Below are positions 57,061 through 64,000 of a DNA stretch of 64,000 nt, in pieces. The position numbers and the translations under genes are program-made. Location of the stretch: the NCBI RefSeq assembly GCF_900100305.1, contig NZ_FNEY01000023.1:21526-85525 (forward strand). Direction: 5' to 3'. The notes under the pieces were generated by a model. That model ran no database searches. It was not told where the DNA came from and worked only from the letters and a program-made list of their open reading frames with translations. Source of the DNA: Paracidovorax citrulli. GTDB lineage: Bacteria > Pseudomonadota > Gammaproteobacteria > Burkholderiales > Burkholderiaceae_C. Position 1 is the stretch's first letter, and each line of letters opens with the position of its first letter.

Positions 57061-57127
57061 CTGCTTTTCCGATGGCGTGGAAAGCCGAAGAATCGGAACC
57101 ATTCCAACCCGGCCCCAGGAGCCTCGC

Positions 57128-57559
57128 ATGCCCCACACCGTGATCCACCTCAGCGGCGAACCCGACGCCTCGCTCGCCCGCAACGCCGCCGATGCCGTGG
57201 CCCGCATCACCCAGCGCGTGCTGGGCAAGCAGTTGCCGGTCATCGCCACCACCGTGCAGTTCATCCCGGCCGCCCAATGGTTCGTGGGCGGCGCATCGCT
57301 GGCAGAGCTGGAGCAGAGCGCCTTCCACCTCGACATCAGCATCACCGACGAGACCAACACCAAGGCCGAGAAGGCGCTCTACCTGCGCGAGGTGCATGCG
57401 GCCTTCGAGGCCCTGCTGCCCCGGCTGCATCCGGTGAGCTACGTGCACCTGATCGACGCGCGCGCGGCGGCCTACGGCTACGGCGGGCGCACGCAGGAAT
57501 GGCGCCACCAGCAGGCCGGGGTGCAGGCAGTGCCTGGAGAGTGGATCCAGGGCGGCTGA
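57128..57559 (+). CDS. Tautomerase (4-OT superfamily, CHMI/MIF-like length)
   Basis: A 143-residue protein of the tautomerase superfamily. The catalytic N-terminal proline is present as residue 2 (MPHTVIHLSG) and becomes Pro1 after Met removal. Its length fits the long 5-carboxymethyl-2-hydroxymuconate isomerase-like members rather than the 62-residue 4-oxalocrotonate tautomerase. AGGAG precedes the ATG. It is probably regulated by the divergent LysR protein. The substrate is unknown; an aromatic-degradation role is only suggested by the family. Confidence 0.85.
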   Translation: MPHTVIHLSGEPDASLARNAADAVARITQRVLGKQLPVIATTVQFIPAAQWFVGGASLAELEQSAFHLDISITDETNTKAEKALYLREVHAAFEALLPRLHPVSYVHLIDARAAAYGYGGRTQEWRHQQAGVQAVPGEWIQGG

Positions 57560-57594
57560 CCCGCGCGCACGGGCATGCCCCGCGGCGCGCGCAC

Positions 57595-58641
57595 TCAGCG
57601 GCGTGCCGCGGGCGGAACTTCGGCTGCGGCGGCTTCCCCGTCCGCCGCCGGCCGGCGGGCGTAGCGCTGCGCGATCACCGCGCATACCATGAGCTGCATC
57701 TGGTGGAACACCATCAGCGGCAGCACCAGCGCGCCCACGGCGTGCGAGGCGAACAGCACCTTGGCCATGGGCACGCCGCTCGCGAGGCTCTTCTTGGAGC
57801 CGCAGAACACCACGGTGATCTCGTCCTCTTTCGAGAACCCGATGCGCCGGCTGATCCAGGTGGTGGTGGCCAGCGCGATCGCGAGGATGACGGCGCACAC
57901 GAATACCAGCCCCGCCAGCGCGTGCAGGGGAATGTCGTGCCACAGGCCCTCGATCACCGCCGCGCTGAACGCGGTATAGACCACGAGCAGGATGGAGCCC
58001 TGGTCCACGAACTTGAGCACCGCCGCACGGCGCTGCACGAAACCGCCGATCCAGGGCCGCAGCAGGTGGCCGGCCAGGAAGGGCACGAACAGCTGCAGCG
58101 TGATGCGGCCGATGCTCGCGAGGGTGTCGTGGCCCGCCGAGCCCGCGGTGGCTGCTCCCGCCTGGGCGCCGGGCACGCCCGGCAGCAGCAGGCCGACCAG
58201 CATCGGCGTGATCACGATGCCCAGCAGCGTGGAGCCCGAGGCCGAGCAGATGGCCGCGGGCATGTTGCCCCGCGCCATGGCGGTGAAGGCGATGGCGGAC
58301 TGCACCGTGGCGGGCAGCACGCACAGGAAGATCACGCCCTGGTAGAGCTCCGGCGTGACCAGCGGCTCCAGCACGGGCCGCAGTGCCCAGCCGATCAGCG
58401 GGAACAGCACGAAGGTGGAGGCGATCACCAGCAGGTGCAGCCGCCAGTGCGACAGGCCCGCGACGATGGCCTGCCGCGACAGCTTGGCGCCGTGCAGGAA
58501 GAACAGCAGCGCCACGGCCGCCGTGGTGGCGTATTCGAAGCCACGCGCCGCCCGGCCGGCGGCGGGCAGCACGCTGGCCAGCGCGACGACGGCGATCAGC
58601 GCAATGGTGAAGTTGTCGGGCAGGAAGCGGGAACGGGCCAT
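57595..58641 (-). CDS. Bile acid:sodium symporter (BASS/SBF-like) family transporter
   Basis: A 348-residue membrane protein with ten hydrophobic helices, beginning MARSRFLPDNFTIALIAVVA. It has ALLFFLHGAKLSRQAI, CVLPATVQSAIAFTAMARGN and VFCGSKKSLASGVPMAKVLF, the motifs of the YfeH/SBF-like subgroup. It is a sodium-coupled organic-anion transporter by family; the substrate is unknown. The ATG at 58639-58641 gives the family N terminus; a longer open frame upstream is not supported. Confidence 0.92.
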   Translation of the reverse strand: MARSRFLPDNFTIALIAVVALASVLPAAGRAARGFEYATTAAVALLFFLHGAKLSRQAIVAGLSHWRLHLLVIASTFVLFPLIGWALRPVLEPLVTPELYQGVIFLCVLPATVQSAIAFTAMARGNMPAAICSASGSTLLGIVITPMLVGLLLPGVPGAQAGAATAGSAGHDTLASIGRITLQLFVPFLAGHLLRPWIGGFVQRRAAVLKFVDQGSILLVVYTAFSAAVIEGLWHDIPLHALAGLVFVCAVILAIALATTTWISRRIGFSKEDEITVVFCGSKKSLASGVPMAKVLFASHAVGALVLPLMVFHQMQLMVCAVIAQRYARRPAADGEAAAAEVPPAARR

Positions 58642-58861
58642 GGCGGTTGCGGCGGTGCGCTGCGTACGGGATAACCCCGCATTATTGACCCGGCGGGCAC
58701 GGCGTGCAGTCCCGGCCGTGCGATGTCCGCCATGCCCACCCCGTCCGCTGCCCGCAGCCGCTATCCGCCGCCTGCGGATCTCTGCGCCGCGCCGCGCTCC
58801 CGCGGGCGGTCCGGCGCCAGAATGGCCGGGACCTCCCCTCCGCCACGACGCCACTTACCGC

Positions 58862-59491
58862 ATGCACACGAAAAGGCAAACGCAAAGGCACACCTACCGC
58901 CTCTCCGAGGGCCACGGGCTCGCGCACGATCCGATTCCGGCGATCCTGGGGCCCCGGCCCATCGGGTGGATCTCCACGCGCTCGGCCGGCGGCCGGGCCA
59001 ACCTCGCGCCCTACAGCTTTTTCAACATCTTCAACTACCGCCCGCCCATCGTGGCGTTCTCCAGCGTCGGGCACAAGGACACGGTGCGCAATGCAGAGGA
59101 GACGGGCGAGTTCGTGTGCAACCTGGCCACGCGCCCGCTGGCGGAACAGGTGAACCTGAGCAGCACCGAGTTGCCTGGCGCCGACGAGTTCGCGCTCACC
59201 GGCCTCACGCCAGCGCCCTGCCTGGAAGTGGCGGCCCCGCACGTGGCGGAGAGCCCGGTGGCCCTGGAATGCCGGGTGACGCAGGTCCAGCGCCTGGCCG
59301 GGCTGGACGGCGAGCCGCTCGGCACCTGGATGGTGTTCGGCCAGGTGGTGGCGGTGCAGATCGACCGCGCGCTGCTGCACGGCGGCATCTACGACACGGC
59401 TGCGGCGCAGCCCATCCTGCGCGCGGGCGGTCCGCAGGACTATTTCCAGATCCTGCCCGAGGGACTGCTGCGCATGGCGCGGCCCCGGTAG
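58862..59491 (+). CDS. Flavin-reductase-like (FMN-binding split-barrel) protein
   Basis: A 209-residue protein of the flavin reductase-like, DIM6/NTAB group. Evidence is PIPAILGPRPIGWISTRSAGGRANLAPYSFFNIFNYRPPIVAF followed by TVRNAEETGEFVCNLATRPLAEQVNLSS, the FMN-binding core. The group includes small oxidoreductases acting on flavin or bound substrates; the reaction here is unknown. It diverges from the BASS transporter. Confidence 0.88.
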   Translation: MHTKRQTQRHTYRLSEGHGLAHDPIPAILGPRPIGWISTRSAGGRANLAPYSFFNIFNYRPPIVAFSSVGHKDTVRNAEETGEFVCNLATRPLAEQVNLSSTELPGADEFALTGLTPAPCLEVAAPHVAESPVALECRVTQVQRLAGLDGEPLGTWMVFGQVVAVQIDRALLHGGIYDTAAAQPILRAGGPQDYFQILPEGLLRMARPR

Positions 59492-59802
59492 CACGGCGGA
59501 GCCGCTGTGCCAGCCGTGCCAGCCGCTTCTTATCCCGAGCGACTCACACGCCCCAGGGACGCGGTTCCGGCGGGGCACCGCATCGCACAGGCAGTTCCAG
59601 CGCTACGACAAGATGCGGCAACGACGCCAGAAGGGTCGTGTGAGCCGCTCCCAGACCCTCTCCGGTGGTTTCGCAGCCGTTTGCTGCTTGGGCTCCATGG
59701 TGCGGCGAAGACCCGCGTGCGCCCTATCCGGCGCGCGCAGCCGCTATCCGGCGCGTGCGGGTATCGCGTGCCGGCCGCCGGTGAAGGGGAAACCGAGGGA
59801 AG
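59492..59802. other. Gene-free stretch after the flavin-reductase-like gene
   Basis: About 310 bp without a credible gene. I see one short direct repeat, CTATCCGGCGCG at 59724-59735 and 59743-59754 (19-bp period), and no promoter, RNA gene or inverted repeat that stands out. Confidence 0.5.
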
Positions 59803-59837
59803 AAAGAAAGAAAAGGAGGACGGCGGTGCGCCCGCCG
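59803..59837 (-). terminator. Terminator after the NUDIX gene
   Basis: Minus strand CGGCGG-gcgca-CCGCCG (59821-59837) is followed by TCCTCCTTTTCTTTC. The hairpin is short but G/C-only and the tail is T/C-rich. It is suited to end the quinone oxidoreductase-NUDIX transcript. Confidence 0.6.
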
Positions 59838-59854
59838 CCCTGCCCCGCGCCAGG

Positions 59855-60724
59855 TCACCAGCCGTAGAAGCCGGCCAGCACCAGTGCCGCTTCGGGCGTG
59901 AACGCGCCCTGCGCGAGGCGTGCCTGCACTTCGGCCGCCTCCAGCAACTCGAAGCGCTCCACCTCGCCGTCCTGGTTGGCCGGCACCACGCCTTCGGGCA
60001 CGGTGGCGCGGAACCAGTCGATGCGCTCCACCATGTAGCCCGCGCCCTCGCCTTCATCGCTCGGGCGCGAGAAATCGACATGGCCACCGTGCGCCACGGC
60101 CTGCAGCGCCTCGATGCGCAGCCCGGCTTCTTCCCAGGTCTCGCGCGCCAGGGCGGATTCCACCGTGTCCTGCGCGCTCACCATGCCGCCCATGAGCGTG
60201 TCCCACCGGCCCGGGTGGCTGGGCTTGTCGAACGCGCGCTGCTGCACCCACTGCCGCCCGTCCGGCGCGCAGGCCACGAGGTGCACCGCCCGCGTGGCGA
60301 TGCCCAGCGCGCGCACCGCGCCGCGCTCCACCGTGCCGATGCGCTCGCCCGCCGCGTTGCACACCGCCAGTTGCTCCTCGCGCCACGCCCCGCAGCGCCC
60401 GGCGCGGCGCAGCGCATTCGCCAGCGCGGCCAGCGCAGGCGTGGCATCGGCCGGGGCGCAGGCCAGGTGCCAGCGCTCGGCCCCGGCGTGGCGTTCCTTC
60501 ACCAGCGAGGCCGCAGCGGCAACGGCCCCGTCGGCCCCGTCGGCCCCGTCGGCCCGGTCAGCGTCGCTGTCCAGCGCGATTCCTTCCATCACCCCCGGCG
60601 CCACCGAGCCCACGATCTGCCCGGCCACGGCGAACAGCACACGCGGCACCATAGCCGGCCGGTGCGCCAGCGCGCGGGCCGGTGCCACCCACGCGGGCAC
60701 CGGCATCTCGCAATGCCCGCTCAT
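59855..60724 (-). CDS. NUDIX hydrolase with DUF4743-like N-terminal region
   Basis: A 289-residue protein. Residues ~1-135 resemble the DUF4743 region found before NUDIX domains in thiamin-pyrophosphokinase-related proteins. Residues ~140-280 form the NUDIX domain with box GGMVSAQDTVESALARETWE then EAGL. The glutamate of Gx5E is read as Asp here, while the catalytic RETWEE part is intact. A nine-base minisatellite codes for ADRADGADGADGA in the N-terminal region. It overlaps the upstream oxidoreductase gene by 4 bp (ATGA). Substrate is unknown. Confidence 0.87.
   Translation of the reverse strand: MSGHCEMPVPAWVAPARALAHRPAMVPRVLFAVAGQIVGSVAPGVMEGIALDSDADRADGADGADGAVAAAASLVKERHAGAERWHLACAPADATPALAALANALRRAGRCGAWREEQLAVCNAAGERIGTVERGAVRALGIATRAVHLVACAPDGRQWVQQRAFDKPSHPGRWDTLMGGMVSAQDTVESALARETWEEAGLRIEALQAVAHGGHVDFSRPSDEGEGAGYMVERIDWFRATVPEGVVPANQDGEVERFELLEAAEVQARLAQGAFTPEAALVLAGFYGW
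60523..60558. repeat. In-frame 9-bp minisatellite within the NUDIX gene
   Basis: Four adjacent copies of CGGCCCCGT, the last one as CGGCCCGGT. The unit is a multiple of three, so copy-number change would lengthen or shorten the ADG run without a frameshift. Confidence 0.85.
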
Positions 60725-61707
60725 TCCAGCGTCAGGATGGTGGAGCCCGTGGTCTTGCGCGCTTCCAGGTCGCGGTGCGCCTGCTGCACGTCGCGCAGCG
60801 GGTAGCGCTGGTCGATGTGGATCGACACGTCGCCGCTCTGCACCACCGCGAACAGGTCGTCCGCCATGGCCTGGGTGGATTCGCGCGTGGCGATGTGCGT
60901 GAACAGCGTCTGCCGCGTGACGTAGAGCGATCCCTTGGCGCCCAGCATGCCGGGCGCGAACGCCGGCGCCGGGCCCGAGGCATTGCCGAAGGTGGCCATC
61001 AGGCCGAAGGGCCGCAGGCACTCCAGCGACTTCTCCCAGGTGTCCTTGCCCACCGAGTCGTACACCACCTTCACGCCCTTGCCGCCCGTGATCTCCTTCA
61101 CGCGCGCCGCGAAATCCTCGGTGCGGTAGTTGATGGCATGCGCCGCGCCGTTGGCGAGCGCCAGCTGGCACTTCTCGTCGCTGCCCGCCGTGCCGATGAG
61201 CTGCAGGCCCAGCGCCTTCGCCCACTGGCAGGCGATCAGCCCCACGCCGCCCGCGGCCGCATGGAACAGCACGTGGTCGCCCGGCTGCAGGCCTTCGGCC
61301 GGCAGCGTTTTCTTCGGCAGGTACTGCGCCGTCAGGCCCTTGAGCATCATCGCCGCGCCGGTCTCGAAATCTATCGCGTCGGGCAGCCGGCACACGCACT
61401 TCGCGGGCAGCACACGCACCTCGGCATAGCTGCCGGGCGGCTGGCTCGCATACGCGGCGCGGTCGCCCACGGCCAGGTGCGTCACGCCCGCGCCCACGGC
61501 CTCGACGATGCCCGCGCCCTCCATGCCGATCGTGGCCGGCATCGGCAGCGGATACAGCCCCGTGCGGTGGTACACGTCGATGAAATTCAGGCCCACCGCA
61601 TGGTGGCGGATGCGGATCTCGCCGGGGCCGGGCTCGCCCACGGTCACGTCGGTCAGGTGCAGTTCTTCGGGACCGCCGTGCTGGCGGATCTGGACGGCAA
61701 GGCTCAT
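60721..61707 (-). CDS. NADPH:quinone oxidoreductase (zeta-crystallin type)
   Basis: A 328-residue zinc-free medium-chain reductase. It has an N-terminal GroES-like fold with HHAVGLNFIDVYHRTGLYP and GMEGAGIVEAVGAGV. The Rossmann NADPH site reads VLFHAAAGGVGLIACQWAKALG, and VVYDSVGKDTWEKSLECL follows. It catalyses one-electron or two-electron quinone reduction by family. AGGAG precedes the ATG at 61705-61707. It is the first gene of a two-gene operon with the NUDIX hydrolase. Confidence 0.93.
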   Translation of the reverse strand: MSLAVQIRQHGGPEELHLTDVTVGEPGPGEIRIRHHAVGLNFIDVYHRTGLYPLPMPATIGMEGAGIVEAVGAGVTHLAVGDRAAYASQPPGSYAEVRVLPAKCVCRLPDAIDFETGAAMMLKGLTAQYLPKKTLPAEGLQPGDHVLFHAAAGGVGLIACQWAKALGLQLIGTAGSDEKCQLALANGAAHAINYRTEDFAARVKEITGGKGVKVVYDSVGKDTWEKSLECLRPFGLMATFGNASGPAPAFAPGMLGAKGSLYVTRQTLFTHIATRESTQAMADDLFAVVQSGDVSIHIDQRYPLRDVQQAHRDLEARKTTGSTILTLE

Positions 61708-61875
61708 GCGGCGACTCCTGCGATGGAAGACACGATCAAAAAGAAAGGAAAAAATCGGGAACGCGGACCGGGGCAATGCGGACGGGCATCCGGCCCGCGG
61801 AATGGCCCCACGCGGGGGCCGGCGTGCATCCTGCCACGGATCGGCGAAGCCCGCAGGCCGGTACATTTCCAGGCC

Positions 61876-62778
61876 ATGACACAACGACTCTCGTCCGGCA
61901 CCGCGGCCCTGCTCGTGGCCGCGCCGCTGCTCTGGGCCGGCAACGCGGTCGTCGGCCGCCTCGTGCATCCCCTCATCTCCCCGGTCGCGCTCAACTTCAT
62001 CCGCTGGGCGCTGGCCTTCCTCGTGCTGCTGCCCCTGGCCCACGGCGTGCTGCGCCGCGGCAGCCCGCTGTGGCCGCACTGGCGCCGCTACGCGATGCTC
62101 GGGCTGCTGGGCATCGGCTGCTACAACGCGCTGCAGTACATGGCGCTGCAGACCTCCACGCCGCTCAACGTCACGCTCGTGGGCTCCGGCCTGCCGGTCT
62201 GGATGCTGGCCATCGGCACGCTCTGCTTCGGGGCCCGGGTGACGCGCGCGCAGGCGACGGGTGCGCTGCTCTCCATCGCCGGCGTGCTGGTGGTGCTCAG
62301 CCGCGGCGAATGGGCGCAGCTGCTGGCGCTGCGGCTCGTGCCGGGCGATCTCTACATGGTGCTGGCCACCATCTCCTGGGCCTTCTACAGCTGGCTGCTG
62401 TCGCGCACCACCGAACCCGTGGGCCTGCGCGGCGACTGGGCCGCCTTCCTCATGGCGCAGATGGTGTTCGGCCTGGCCTGGTCCGGCGCGTTCGCCGCCG
62501 GCGAATGGACGCTCGGCCACGCCCACGCCACCTGGGGCTGGCCGCTCGTGGCCGCCCTCGCCTTCATCGCGCTCGGCCCCGCCCTGCTCGCCTACCGCTG
62601 CTGGGGCGTGGGCGTGCAGCGCGCCGGCCCGGCCGTGGCGAGTTTCTTCATCAACCTCACGCCACTCTTCGCCGCCGTGCTCTCCGCCCTGGTACTGGGC
62701 GAGACGCCCCACCTCTACCACGGCGCGGCGTTCGCGCTGATCGTGGCGGGGATCGTGGTGTCGTCGCGGCGGGGGTAA
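61876..62778 (+). CDS. EamA/DMT-family exporter
   Basis: A 300-residue membrane protein with ten helices in two EamA repeats. The first shows PLLWAGNAVVGRLVHPLISPVALNFIRW, the second DLYMVLATISWAFYSWLLSR with FFINLTPLFAAVLSALVLGE. DMT members export amino acids or other small metabolites; the substrate is unknown. It diverges from the quinone oxidoreductase. Confidence 0.92.
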   Translation: MTQRLSSGTAALLVAAPLLWAGNAVVGRLVHPLISPVALNFIRWALAFLVLLPLAHGVLRRGSPLWPHWRRYAMLGLLGIGCYNALQYMALQTSTPLNVTLVGSGLPVWMLAIGTLCFGARVTRAQATGALLSIAGVLVVLSRGEWAQLLALRLVPGDLYMVLATISWAFYSWLLSRTTEPVGLRGDWAAFLMAQMVFGLAWSGAFAAGEWTLGHAHATWGWPLVAALAFIALGPALLAYRCWGVGVQRAGPAVASFFINLTPLFAAVLSALVLGETPHLYHGAAFALIVAGIVVSSRRG

Positions 62779-62794
62779 GAAACTCTTGCTCCAG

Positions 62795-63079
62795 TCAGGC
62801 GAAGACCAGCAGCAGCGCTCCTGACAACATCAGAACGGCGGGCAGCCACCGCTCCCGCATGCGGGTGGCCTTTGCCATGGCGAAGATCTGCAACAACACG
62901 ATGGCGAGGAAGATGGCAACGGTCACCACTCTTCCGCTACCCCCACCTTCGATGCTCCCCGGTGGAATCGAAGGATCCATTGCGTACAGCACGTCGTACT
63001 TGTCGCCGGACAGCAGGAACATCGCCAGCAGGCCGGCGATGCATGCCAGGTGGATGCAGAGACGGAGGGTTTTGTGCAT
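62795..63079 (-). CDS. Small three-helix membrane protein, possible immunity protein
   Basis: A 94-residue protein with hydrophobic helices at ~7-24, ~50-69 and ~77-94. The loop between helices one and two (SGDKYDVLYAMDPSIPPGSI) is short and soluble. I recognise no family. It starts 4 bp after the lysozyme-like gene on the same strand, an arrangement typical of a toxin/immunity pair; this is inference. The base composition is lower in G+C than in the neighbouring genes to the left. Confidence 0.6.
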   Translation of the reverse strand: MHKTLRLCIHLACIAGLLAMFLLSGDKYDVLYAMDPSIPPGSIEGGGSGRVVTVAIFLAIVLLQIFAMAKATRMRERWLPAVLMLSGALLLVFA

Positions 63080-63082
63080 GGC

Positions 63083-63805
63083 TTACTGGATCAGTTGACT
63101 GAAACGGTTCCAGAATTTCACGAGGAAATTGCCATAGCTGGTGTTCTTCCTGATCTGCTCCAGCGTCAATCCCACTCCCCGGTTGTATCTGGCACCAATG
63201 ATGCGAACCTCTTCTTGACCGAGGGGTGCGGAGAAACCATCGTGTGCAGCCAATTGGCTCAAATGCCTGGCGACCACTTCGATGTTGAACACATCTTTCT
63301 GCAAGCATTCTGCCAATCCGCGGGCTTGGCTGGAAGTCAGTTCAGAGGGATTGAGCCCGAGCGTTTCAGCCGCAGCGCGAATCTGAATGCTGACGGCTCC
63401 AAAGGACGTCTTGTTGGGATGGTTGGTAATCGCCTGCTTGTCTGTCCAAGGAGGACCGCTCCAGTCGAACGACCTGATCTCGAAAGCGACCCGATCGATG
63501 AAGCTGGGATCGCCACCCACTTCGATCCAGCAAACGCCCGCCAGCAACTCCGGCGGCAATTGATACTTCTTTGACTCGGTGACGATCGACTGCTTGTTAT
63601 GCCGGACCCAGGCGTCCTTGAACTTCTGGATGTAAGCCCGGCCCCCGCCCCATCCCCCCGCGTCAGAATAGTTGTCGCCTCGATAGGACTCCGGTGTTCG
63701 GAGTTCATGAAGGTAGTAGGAGGCTGTGTAGTTGTGGTCGAAGGTCTGCGTGGTGGGCAACGCGAAGCGTTGTCCACGGCAAGCGGGCCGGTGCGCGCAG
63801 CGCAT
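63083..63805 (-). CDS. Lysozyme-like protein without a credible N terminus (probably 5'-truncated)
   Basis: Up to 241 residues if the ATG at 63803-63805 is used, but the first ~18 residues run through a palindrome and look non-coding. Convincing protein starts near TFDHNYTASYYLHELRTP. The core KYQLPPELLAGVCWIEVGGDPSF, with Glu in a lysozyme-fold-like context, and SFGAVSIQIRAAAETLGLNPSEL suggest a muramidase or transglycosylase-like effector domain. No signal peptide is visible. G+C is visibly lower than on the left. It is flanked by a transposase start, so the 5' end may have been replaced. Fold assignment is tentative. Confidence 0.5.
   Translation of the reverse strand: MRCAHRPACRGQRFALPTTQTFDHNYTASYYLHELRTPESYRGDNYSDAGGWGGGRAYIQKFKDAWVRHNKQSIVTESKKYQLPPELLAGVCWIEVGGDPSFIDRVAFEIRSFDWSGPPWTDKQAITNHPNKTSFGAVSIQIRAAAETLGLNPSELTSSQARGLAECLQKDVFNIEVVARHLSQLAAHDGFSAPLGQEEVRIIGARYNRGVGLTLEQIRKNTSYGNFLVKFWNRFSQLIQ
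63753..63777. repeat. Intergenic palindrome
   Basis: GTGGGCAACGC-gaa-GCGTTGTCCAC, eleven-base arms with one mismatch and a three-base loop. It looks like a REP-type element and marks the likely limit between the lysozyme-like gene and the insertion sequence flank. Confidence 0.7.
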
Positions 63806-63893
63806 CGTCCACAAATGCACAGCCTTGCAGGTGCCTTCAGGCGCCGGCCCGCTGCCGTGTGTTTCACCCCGGGGGCGAAGAGCGAGAAGCCAG

Positions 63894-64000
63894 TTGGCAC
63901 GATACGGACAAGCATTCAAAGACAGAGCGGTGGGCAGGTTGCTGCCACCGCACAGCGCCACGCCCGACGAGCTGGCGCGTGAGATCGGCGTGAGTGCCAG
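63894..64000 (+). CDS. IS3-type transposase OrfA, N-terminal fragment (cut by window edge)
   Basis: The plus-strand frame reads LARYGQAFKDRAVGRLLPPH then SATPDELAREIGVSA. This is the N-terminal helix-turn-helix of IS3-family OrfA-type transposases (FKxxAVxRLLPP...ELxREIGVS). The start codon is uncertain: TTG at 63894 or an upstream GTG in the same open frame. The gene continues to the right of the window. The terminal inverted repeat of the element is not identified. Confidence 0.6.
   Translation, partial: MARYGQAFKDRAVGRLLPPHSATPDELAREIGVSA

Noticed and set aside
54176..57559. A ~1,100-codon plus-strand frame across the YopJ-type and LysR genes
   Set aside because: Only its last 143 codons (tautomerase) carry family signal; the remainder mirrors minus-strand genes that have PIP promoter or helix-turn-helix evidence.
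59492..59802. Possible tRNA or small RNA in the longest gap
   Set aside because: No cloverleaf, conserved TTC-loop sequence or terminator on the plus strand was found; only a short 12-bp direct repeat is present.
60523..60558. CRISPR-like direct repeats
   Set aside because: The units are adjacent 9-mers without spacers and lie in frame inside the NUDIX coding sequence.

Overview
The base composition (about 68-70 percent G+C), codon use and gene content point to a plant-associated betaproteobacterium of the Comamonadaceae, most probably Acidovorax/Paracidovorax (citrulli/avenae group). The pointers are many liv, TRAP and chemoreceptor genes, extracellular pectate lyase and chitinase, and two recognisable plant-pathogen type III effector families (YopJ and HopX/AvrPphE) with HrpX-type PIP promoter boxes. 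The genus assignment is inference from content, not from a database match.

Layout. 0-4.4 kb: start of rimM, rpsP with an inter-gene terminator, a GNAT and a TM2 protein, a Pit phosphate transporter with its DUF47/PhoU-like partner behind a Pho-box-like repeat, and an outer-membrane barrel. 4.4-10.1 kb: livFGMH branched-chain amino-acid ABC genes (no binding protein) next to a dCache chemoreceptor carrying the amino-acid-binding residue set. 10.2-17.8 kb: housekeeping genes (rarA, a uracil-DNA glycosylase, lolA, ftsK, trxB, rpmB-rpmG with a strong sigma-70 promoter). 17.8-34.1 kb: MocR regulator with divergent DUF2917 gene, fatty-acid desaturase, an rRNA m5C methyltransferase, pectate lyase, purN, two acyl-CoA dehydrogenase subunits, a secreted protein made of two tandem repeats, GH18 chitinase, and a TPR-methyltransferase. 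34.3-44.5 kb: second chemoreceptor, DctPQM TRAP transporter, HNH nuclease, ribF-ileS-lspA.

44.5-55.9 kb is the virulence-rich part. Three minus-strand genes, a HopX/AvrPphE-like effector, an unrecognised 237-aa protein and a YopJ-family acetyltransferase, each lie behind a TTCG...TTCG box and a correctly spaced YANNNT -10 element. They are interleaved with a LacI-controlled ABC transporter plus phosphodiesterase operon and a Na/Pi cotransporter. The 237-aa protein has a type III-like N terminus, a coiled-coil-prone C terminus and a perfect PIP promoter. It is the best candidate here for something undescribed.

55.9-64 kb: a 59-aa charged protein, LysR with a divergent tautomerase, a BASS transporter, a flavin-reductase-like protein, NUDIX plus quinone oxidoreductase, and an EamA exporter. 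At the right edge, in visibly less G+C-rich DNA, there is a lysozyme-like protein without a credible start and a small three-helix membrane protein 4 bp downstream (possible toxin/immunity pair), next to the start of an IS3-type transposase. I saw no tRNA, complete rRNA operon, CRISPR array or complete prophage.
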